Origin: Hemicentrotus pulcherrimus
Taxonomy: Eukaryota; Echinodermata; Echinoidea; Camarodonta; Strongylocentrotidae
Assembly: GCA_003118195.1 (NCBI GenBank)
Contig: BEXV01000205.1
Span: forward strand, 9,154-60,510
Direction of reading: 5' to 3'
Length of the DNA: 51,357 bases
This document shows positions 44,506 to 51,357 of the stretch, in pieces (within the stretch, counting starts at the first letter, position 1; each line of letters begins with the position of its first letter). A program made the position numbers and the translations under genes. The notes below the pieces were generated by a model. It was not told the DNA's origin. It saw nothing but the letters and a program-made list of their open reading frames with translations, and did no database searches.

Positions 44506-44975
44506 ACAAACACCATAGCAAATCTACCAGTGATCTACCATTCATCTACCATAGAACTAATTAAAATATTTGGGACAAATTTATTCATGTATTCAAATTA
44601 GGCCACACCCACGTATTCTACCATAGACATACCATTCATCTACCATAGGTCTACCACAGTGTTATCATAGTTCCACCACTCATCTACCATAGGGTTACCA
44701 TTCATTTACTACTGTGGTACCATTGATATACCATTTATCTACCACAGTCATATCATTGTTCTACCATTCATCTACCATAGCGATATCATTATACTACCAT
44801 TCATCTACCATAAAGCCACCATTCATCTACCATAGAGCCACCATTCATCTACCATAGAGCCACCATTCATCTACCATAGAGCCACCATTCATCTACCATA
44901 GAGCCACCATTCATCTACCATAGAGCCACCATTCATCTACCATAGAGCCACCATTCATCCACCATATGCAACAAA
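44467..44975. repeat. CTACCAT minisatellite with 11/22-bp period
   Basis: From 44796 to 44975 about eight near-identical 22-bp units (ACCATTCATCTACCATAGAG plus CC) lie head to tail. Each unit is two related 11-mers, ACCATTCATCT and ACCATAGAGCC. From 44467 to 44795 the same 11-mer words continue in diverged form. There is no coding role. Confidence 0.95.
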
Positions 44976-46080
44976 ATGGTACGCTTAATTGTAGCTGTAT
45001 GTACGCATTTTGTAATGGTATATTCAGAATGGTGGTTTGGGTCTTGATCTATGGTTAGCAGAATGCTGGCTGTAGTGCGTTCTATAATACACAGAATGGT
45101 GACTATAATATATTGAATCTTTGAGAAATCTAAACTTAAATGTTAACTTACAATACACACATGATACATATTAAAAATATGAATTTTTAATGAAAGTGAC
45201 AGGATGTATTTGGTTTACATGAAAAGTCGTATGCATGTACATGTGCTAAACACTAAAATGAAAGCCAAGTTAAAAAGCAATAATCATTTATAAGACTTGT
45301 TTTTAAATGTCATATATACATGTACGTAAACATGACTAAAATAAAAGGCAAGTTAACGATATATATAAACATGTACAATACACACTAAGGCACAGAGTTG
45401 CAGCACACCAACCATTTTTAGGACAGAACCGATGGCGCAAATCACTATCAGACAATTTGACTGAATGATAGAGAAGAGCCATTGCCCTGTGCATCTTCTC
45501 TAAGTGCTTCTTTCTTTTCATTATCATTACCGCTATCTAGAACCCCCTATTACTATTTGTATGAATTGTTGACCTATCTAACTGACACAATTTACCAATT
45601 GAACCCTGTATCTGCCGTCCTTCTTAGCCTACCAGCCCTACCCCTTCCCGTCCTCTAATTTATCACCAGTGTGAGTCTTCCTAACCTTATCTAGTGCCTT
45701 GTACATTTTTTCCCTACATGCCCTATACAATCTAATTTATGTACTTTACAGTCATCCCCATATGTATACATTACTGCATTGTATGCATTACTATCACCAT
45801 CTATACCTCAATTTATATAAAGCCTTTGATCTACCCCACATTTTTACAGCTGCATCTACGGTGATCTACCTCCATTTTCCCACTACTCCCTTTATGGTTC
45901 CCCAAACTTACATCCTTATGACTAGCTTCCCAATCCTTATATTTATCACTCCTCTTATCCAATCCAATCCCAAAGATTGTTGATATAGCGTCTTTTCCTT
46001 GCGGTTACAAAGCGCTGCACACACACCGCTCCACAATGTTTGGGCCACTTAAAAACAAAAGTTAGTCACTTCTCAGAGAT
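44976..46080. other. no gene; possible LINE 3' region at the right end
   Basis: 44990-45110 contains the complementary words GAATGGTGG and TATGGT of the minisatellite. 45540-45970 is pyrimidine-rich without features. 45985-46060 (GCGTCTTTTCCTTGCGG, AAAGCGCTGCACA) looks like the 3' UTR of the LINE to the right. Confidence 0.45.
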
Positions 46081-46084
46081 CATG

Positions 46085-46490
46085 CAAATATTATGTAGGC
46101 TGGAAATTAAGTATTTCCTAGCAGAATAGATGTGACTTCTTGTCGAGTAATTTCTTGAACCGGTCAACAGATGAGGCCGTCTGCACAGCAGTAGCTAGCT
46201 GGTTCCACAGTTTTGCGGCAACCGATGGGAAAGACTATTCACCAGTACGTTTCTTAGAGAGACACTGAGTGAGGCAGATGCATGGATGATGACGAGCGGG
46301 TATTTTGGACTCGAGGATGATGACAAATGCAGTCAGCTTTGTACGGGGGACACCGGTGGTTGAGAGACTTGAAGACCAGTAGTAGGATCTTTAAAGCTAT
46401 TCTCTGTCGTACAGGCAGCCAATGAAAGTTCAAGTCGAAGAGTTTGTATGGGAGTCATTTTCCTTGATGGTCGGGTCCTTGTCCGTAGCC
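46085..46490 (-). pseudogene. LINE reverse transcriptase, C-terminal fragment
   Basis: A frame encodes LFDLNFHWLPVRQRIALKIL, then LLVFKSLNHRCPPY and, after breaks, VFPSVAAKLWNQLATAVQ with SSVDRFKKLLDKKSHLF. The HWLPVRQRI block and the W-x-x-L-P/A ... F-K-x-x-L-K-x-x-L-F ending are typical of CR1/L2/Rex-like LINEs. It is a 5'-truncated 3' end in opposite orientation to the LINE at 16-18 kb. Confidence 0.75.
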
Positions 46491-47337
46491 CCTTGACGTA
46501 GGAATGCTGCCACCTTCTTCTGATCCTCACTGGTCTGCAAAAAAGAACAAGAGTTTGCAATAAATAACTAAATTTAAAGTTCCCTCAGGCCTCTTTTACT
46601 TATTAGACCCTATTACAAATATTTAGATTTTATTAATTTTCATCCCTTGATTTGACAAGAAGGGATATTGATGTACATGTAATATACTGTCTATCGACCA
46701 CAACTTAAAAATAAAAACATGTTTGGATTAAATGTAGGAACAGCTAAGATAATAGGGTTTTTTCGTTTGTCACGTCCACATAGTCGACGTCAAAGATGTG
46801 ACGTCATTTTGGTGATTTGCGCATGCATCGGGTCGTCAGGCCAAATTTGCGAACCCGTTCGTTGATGATTTGAGGTTCGTCAGAAAACTAGTGCCCCATC
46901 GTCAAAATGACCTTATCTTGCTACATTGCAGCGTAAATCAGAAAGTAAAACAGAAAGAGAAAGTGATACAATATTTTTAAAAACAAAGAATAACATAAGA
47001 CATGGTGATAGAAGGAAGAAACAACAGATAACAAAAGAAAAGAGAAAGTTATAGATTGACAAAAAAACACAAAGAATAGCATAAGAGAAGATGATAGAAG
47101 GAAAAACAAAGATTAACATAAGAAGTGAAAGAAGGAGAAATTGAATAAGCGCGTGTGGGGTCATTACGTCATCGTGTAGAGAACGGGCGTTGACTAAGAA
47201 CGAAAAGGGTTATAAGGTAGTGAACAGGACAGGTGTCTGACGCCAATTCGCATCGTTACAGGACTGGAACGCCGTCCTTGTTCACACAAATGAAAAGCCT
47301 CTAATGTAATGAAGAAAACAACAGGCGGGTGACTAAC
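46491..47337. other. non-coding; A-rich block
   Basis: 46935-47145 is A/G-rich low complexity on the plus strand. A CRE-like GTGACGTCAT lies near 46799-46808. Confidence 0.5.
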
Positions 47338-47615
47338 CTCTTGGGATAATGCAGATAAAGTGGCTATGTGCGTGTTGTAGCTAGAGGCTTTCACTGGTGG
47401 AATGGTCAGCAAGTTGCACAAGCTTTCACGTGCCAAACCAACCTCCGTTGCTGCCAGAGTAGCTCTGCGGTTTATTTCTGCAGACTTTCCACGTCCTTCG
47501 AATGCATTTTCTGATGAAGAGAATGTCCTCTCCTTCTTGCAAATGAAGCAGCCAAGGACCATGGCGCAGTTCAACCCATTCCTCTTTGACAAATTCTCCA
47601 GAGGAATGAGATGCC
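47338..47615 (-). CDS. Mutator-like transposase exon
   Basis: A clean 278-base internal exon: acceptor CTTTTACAG ends at 47616, donor GAG|GTTAGT begins at 47337, and there is no stop between. It encodes LSKRNGLNCAMVLGC, then RTFSSSENAFEGRGKSAEI, NRRATLAATEVGLARESLCN and PPVKASSYNTHIATLSALSQ. The NRR-x(7-9)-E-x-G-x(5)-L-x(3)-L-x-x-P-P-V-x(4)-Y pattern is that of the N-terminal half of the Mutator-like transposase domain family common in cnidarians, molluscs and echinoderms. Other exons are not found in the window, so it is a remnant, or one exon of a gene with long introns. The catalytic residues are not in this part. Confidence 0.65.
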
Positions 47616-47728
47616 CTGTAAAAGATATATAAAACACTTTATGGAACAGGGAAAATATTTTGAAAAGCACAATACCCAAATAATAACAAAGTGCTAGTTA
47701 TGACATACATGTAGTACATTACATAAAT

Positions 47729-47947
47729 ACACTTTTTCACAGAGTTCATGACAAACCGCTGCACAATACAAGTGCATACCGATGGTGGGTTGCGGGCGGG
47801 CGCGCGTCTGTGTGAAGTTATCTACCGTAATGTCTCGGATCCTCATTATGGTAGATAACTTCACACAGGCGTGCGCCCGCTCGCAACCCACCATCGGTAT
47901 GCATTTGTATTGTGCAGCAGTTTGACATGAAACCTGTGAAAAAGTGT
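47729..47947. mobile_element. 219-bp foldback element
   Basis: The two halves are near-perfect reverse complements around a loop at 47833-47842. The left half reads ACACTTTTTCACAG, then GCATACCGATGGTGGGTTGC and GTGAAGTTATCTACC. The right half is the mirror, ending CTGTGAAAAAGTGT. The GC-rich stem (GGGCGGGCGCGCG) is stable. It is non-coding, and a relative lies at 20180-20280. Confidence 0.9.
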
Positions 47948-48431
47948 ACTAATATCAATGTTTTTCCACAAAACACTTTAAAAATAACAAGAAAATTGAC
48001 ACGAAACGGGTAATCAACATAACAACTTTTAACTCATGATCTTTATTTGGACATTAATTGAATATTTACTTAATTGGGTATCCATGCACGCCAGGGTCAA
48101 ATTTGGGGAAGGCTTCTGAATTAGCGCCTGAAACTCGATTAATTTCACTAAAAATCAGTACTTTAGTGACAATTGATGACACCTAAATAACAGTAAAATA
48201 CAATTTGTTAGCGTACCAATATGAGAAAGAATGATTTAAAAATTAAAATTGTAAATCTACTATTAAACTTGCCGATCAGCCACATCGACATAAATAGTCA
48301 ATACACTCTCAATACACAAAAGGCACACAATCATGCCGATCAGCCTCATCGGCATGATTGTGTGCATTTGTTTATTGACTAAATTTATGTGAGCAAATGC
48401 TACCTATTAACCCGTAGTGCAGTGCTTAAGG
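47948..48431. other. non-coding, nothing recognised apart from a short inverted repeat
   Basis: Around 48320-48360 ATCATGCCGATCAGCC and its mirror CATCGGCATGAT form a small hairpin. Confidence 0.5.
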
Positions 48432-48581
48432 TCAATACGCAATCTCCACCCTTTCCACTTTCTTCTGCTCTTCCTTCTTAATCTCCTTGGTCTTGGAAGT
48501 GCCGGTTTCTGCCTCTTCCTCCAGAAGTGTAAGTTCCTTTAGCAAGTAGATCAACTCAAGTCTGGTTCTTGGTTTCTTCAT
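48432..48581 (-). CDS. small 49-codon open frame, unknown
   Basis: From ATG (48581) to TGA the frame encodes KKPRTRLELIYLLKELTLLE and a Lys/Glu-rich helical tail. The composition is that of a coiled coil. It could be an exon of a transposon-derived gene. I know no family for it. Confidence 0.3.
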   Translation of the reverse strand: MKKPRTRLELIYLLKELTLLEEEAETGTSKTKEIKKEEQKKVERVEIAY

Positions 48582-48760
48582 GGGCTATTCCGAAGGCCCT
48601 TTTCTCCTCCGCGTTCTTTTGTTTGTTTTTTTGTTTGAAGGTGCACATACCGGTCACGAGCTGGTATGTCCATCCATGCTTTACCCCTTTCCTTCGTTCT
48701 CTTTTGGTGCATGAATGGGTTAACAGCAGCTACACATGTACCTCCATCATAACGTCCTTG

Positions 48761-48841
48761 TTTTCACGAAGTGACGGTAGTGAGGAAAATCGTAATGCAA
48801 AGTGAATGCAATTTTTTTTCACTACCGTCACTTCGTGAAAA
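48761..48841. repeat. perfect 23-bp inverted repeat
   Basis: Arms 48761-48783 and 48819-48841 are exact reverse complements (TTTTCACGAAGTGACGGTAG plus three more bases) around a 35-base spacer. Confidence 0.95.
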
Positions 48842-49169
48842 CGGCGACGATAAGTGTCAGGTCCCGCTCATCTGACCATGTCTTCAGGGTTCTTTAAAAG
48901 AAGAACACCAATCCTTTTTACTCATACATAAACTCATTGTACTCTTTAGGCCCCCAAAATAGCTAGAAATTAAGTTCTCAAATTTGTTACCTTGGTTTTC
49001 TGCAAGTGTGGTATGTCACCAAAAATGTAAATCCTGTCATCTGTAATTGGGTTGATGAAGAAGTTATTTGAAATTCCTTCTGTCAAGATCTTGTACAAAC
49101 CATGGTTGGGTACAGCACCATCCCTTACCATGCCCCCTCCCCCCCCCCTCCCACACACAAAAATATAAA
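48842..49169. other. non-coding, C-rich tract
   Basis: Nothing recognised. A C-rich tract lies at 49134-49151. Confidence 0.5.
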
Positions 49170-49480
49170 TATTCCACGGCTACCATTACAATCCAATGTA
49201 GCAAAATATGCGATAGGACTTCGGTATGAGGCACATATTGCACAGATCATAACAGTAAGAATGTGGCTTGCCATCTTGGGCTCTTAGGCACTTTCGCAAT
49301 TCCTTGCATACATCTGCAATTCATTGTTTAGAGTTCCAAAACTTGTAAAGCCCACAATTTCTCCAGTCAATTGAGAAAACACCAGTCCTTCACTGATCTT
49401 CATCTCATCTATTGATACCATGATATTTTTGTTCATGTTGCCGCAAGGAACTGAACTTGATGTCACTGCAGATGCGCTGA
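49170..49480 (-). pseudogene. P-element-like (THAP9-type) transposase fragment, uninterrupted copy
   Basis: After an acceptor-like TTTTTTTCAG (49477-49486) the frame encodes SAVTSSSVPCGNMNKNIM, then VSIDEMKISEGLVFSQLTGE and VGFTSFGTLNNELQMYARNC. After one TAA (49284-49286) it reads PKMASHILTVMICAICASYR. This is the start of the RNase-H-like core of P-element/THAP9 transposases, with the first catalytic Asp in SIDEMKI. Other catalytic residues and the THAP domain are not present. The copy at 36.3-38.2 kb is homologous and carries the RecQ insertion at the position equivalent to 49275-49285 here. Confidence 0.75.
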
Positions 49481-50540
49481 AAAAAATGGGCATTCAATCT
49501 GGGTGGGTTGTTGATGAAATGAAATGAGTGTACTGGTAGAGCGTAGTCAGATTATGCAAAGTAAAAAATCCTGAGTCTCGCAAAATAATGTATGCTGCTG
49601 CTGACTTTGCAAGAAGGGCAATACATAACCACAGAATTGCTGGATGCCATCTCATACCCGTCCTTTACTGTTAAGCCTTCTCAACTGCTCTTCCGTCAAG
49701 AGTTGCTATGGTGATTTTCAGGGAACTCTTTTGCAATGCTATTCTTCTCCTGCTGAAGAACTTGCGCAAATGATTTACTTTTCAGCTCAGTAATTGATTT
49801 GGACTCTTAATTGAACTTCTTTTAAACTTGTGACTTGAGCTTCGATACCTTTTGATTCAGAGATTTTTTTTTTTTTCCCCATCTGTTTTAAGGCATTTGC
49901 TGAGCTTTTCCTTTATCTGTTAATCAGCTATGGTGTTTCCACTGTGTAACGTGGTACAATGAACCTATTTTCAAATCAGGATAAGTTCTTTTTTGCATTT
50001 CCTCCAATGGTTCAATGAAAGTAAATTGAATGTGCTTGATAGAGTATTCCCAAAACTAATGACTTTACAAAAAGCAACTTGTGGGTAACATGCAAGATAT
50101 ATTTATCTGAATATCTGTTTATTTGTTTGTTTTATTTTCTGTATAAAAATAAAACATGCATTCACTAAAACAATAACAAATAGAATTACAAGATAGAATA
50201 AACAGCTGTATAGCCCAATTTCAGAGGTAGGCATATCATTATGATACCACTGGTCTTCCATCAGACCAGAAATATGATGATCTGCATGCAGATAGGCAGA
50301 ATTATGATATTTTAAAAGTAGTCAATAAATATCTCTCAAATTGGAAAAAATAATACAATGTAGAAAAATACAAAGATTAGCGTCTTGATTACCATCCCAA
50401 ATGTTCTTCCTTTCATTCGCACAATGTGCCCTTCAAGAAAGTTGAAAGTTTTCAAGATCCACTTGACTCTGTACTGCTGCACTGCATCCTCATACTCATA
50501 CTGAGCTGGTGCCTCTTCATTCCGTCTGAGAGCCCAGTTT
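49481..50540. repeat. second copy of the P-like repeat and flank
   Basis: 49481-49880 matches 37960-38193 plus 38583-38730 and lacks the 389-bp Pao insertion. 50275-50520 matches 38865-39150. Between them, 49900-50270 has no counterpart in the first copy and nothing recognised. Confidence 0.75.
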
Positions 50541-51225
50541 CAGGCCCGATTTTGGGCCTTGTTTCAAGAGGTAACTGCAACCTCACGCGAATTGCATCAA
50601 GTTGCAAAGAGTTGTGCCGAGTTGCAGCGAATTACGGAGAGTCATCCCGAGTTAAACAAAGAGTTAAACTTTGAACTTGTATAATTGTAATGAAATGTGA
50701 CATATGATCAATATTATATGAGACTCCTAGAAATAAATGAATCTGAGCTGGAAGATGGACAGATGAACATCATTACAGGCAACCATAAAACAGAGTTTCC
50801 AGAATATCTCACAAAAATTCTTGAATTTGGCAGATATAAACAATACTACTAACAGAAAGAAAATATTTCTTTTTCTTACTTGTTTAACTTTTGATGATGC
50901 TGAACTTTCCAAAACATCAGAGGTTGAAACAGCACATGTAGCATCCATATAAGTAGTGCTCCTGAAATGAAAGACGCATACTAAAAAGATATATTGATGA
51001 ATTTACTTTGGCCCAAAAGTGCAAAGTATGATATAAAATCATACGTAGAGCATATAATTATGTAACATTTGAATACACTTTAAACCTCAATATATCTGGA
51101 AAAGATCGCAGACAGATTGCTTTTATAGCATCCTGCAATGTATTAACATTTAGAATCTTTCTAAACTTACGCATTGGAGTTTGATCAAGGAGCTCCCCCT
51201 GAAGCCCCCTGTTATGAGCATCTGG
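50541..51225. other. non-coding with short GAGTTGC repeats
   Basis: 50590-50670 contains a degenerate series of AAGTTGC and GAGTTGC words. No coding sequence is recognised. Confidence 0.5.
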
Positions 51226-51310
51226 GGGGTGTTTCACAAAGATCCTAAGTTGAACTTAACTCTAAGTTGGACTTAAAAATTATGGAAAGCCATAGCATCT
51301 CTGAAAATAT
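51226..51310. repeat. possible dispersed repeat end
   Basis: GGGTGTTTCACAAAGATCCT and the following AAGTTGAACTTAACTC form a small inverted motif of the type seen at ends of common deuterostome MITEs. It runs to the window edge. Confidence 0.35.
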
Positions 51311-51357
51311 TTTGTAAAAGTTATTTTAAAAGGCATAAAATGTTGATTGAAATCGTT

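Noticed and set aside
44467..44975. CRISPR-like array
   Set aside because: The units are contiguous without unique spacers and the genome is clearly animal; it is a minisatellite.
46913..47164. Hydrophobic minus-strand frames that look like membrane proteins
   Set aside because: They come from an A/G-rich plus-strand block. The Phe/Leu/Ser richness is compositional.

Overview
The window is intron-rich, AT-rich animal DNA that is almost entirely mobile-element wreckage. The organism is probably a marine deuterostome, most likely an echinoderm such as a sea urchin. The grounds are a tRNA-derived SINE with a CATT tail, a LINE whose N-terminus carries a 2A (NPGP) motif, G2E3-like HECT remnants, P-like, Mutator-like, piggyBac, BEL/Pao and Gypsy remnants side by side, and a strong excess of the octamer TACATGTA. 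No intact, recognisable host gene is visible. A few short exon-like pieces, at 23.5 kb (+) and 3-4 kb (-), could belong to host genes. The assignment rests on recalled family resemblance, not on searches.

Layout. 0-11 kb, nearly all minus strand: 5' part of a 2A-containing LINE (0.65-1.3 kb), a coiled-coil exon of a transposase-like gene (4.8-5.7 kb), two HECT-like fragments (6.3-8.06 kb), two piggyBac transposase fragments (8.06-9.5 kb), and a Gypsy integrase with polypurine tract and LTR remnant (9.5-10.85 kb). 11-16 kb: non-coding, with two TTAA-flanked MITEs of one family, a purine-rich block and a 0.5-kb mirrored minisatellite. 16-18 kb: the only clear plus-strand element, a decayed LINE reverse transcriptase containing an exact 319-bp duplication around a single N, which is probably an assembly error. 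18.5-23.5 kb: a SINE, a 325-bp palindrome running straight into an 823-bp N gap, and low-information DNA. 23.5-28.7 kb: one exon candidate, a second SINE, and a four-exon decayed transposase-like gene.

28.7-43.6 kb: a run of minus-strand remnants. These are a tyrosine-recombinase-like gene, four fragments of one DDE-like transposase family (the best at 41.0-43.6 kb has a small first exon and a promoter-like upstream region), Pao pieces, a Gypsy protease, and a P-element-like transposase interrupted by a 1,319-bp element with long terminal inverted repeats (TIRs) that carries the first half of a RecQ-like helicase. 44-51 kb: a 22-bp minisatellite, a LINE 3' fragment, a Mutator-like transposase exon with clean splice sites, two perfect or near-perfect foldbacks, and a second copy of the P-like repeat that lacks the RecQ insertion and so serves as an empty site.

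How the parts relate. About twenty-two recognisable coding remnants lie on the minus strand and one on the plus strand. Such bias fits TEs tolerated antisense inside a long plus-strand transcript, for example a giant intron or a uni-strand piRNA cluster. The most notable structure is the RecQ-bearing TIR element at 36439-37757. It has TIRs of about 120-134 bp, a 9-bp target duplication and an empty site 12.9 kb away. This is the signature of a Mutator-type insertion carrying a cellular-type gene fragment, and a Mutator-like transposase exon sits in the same window.
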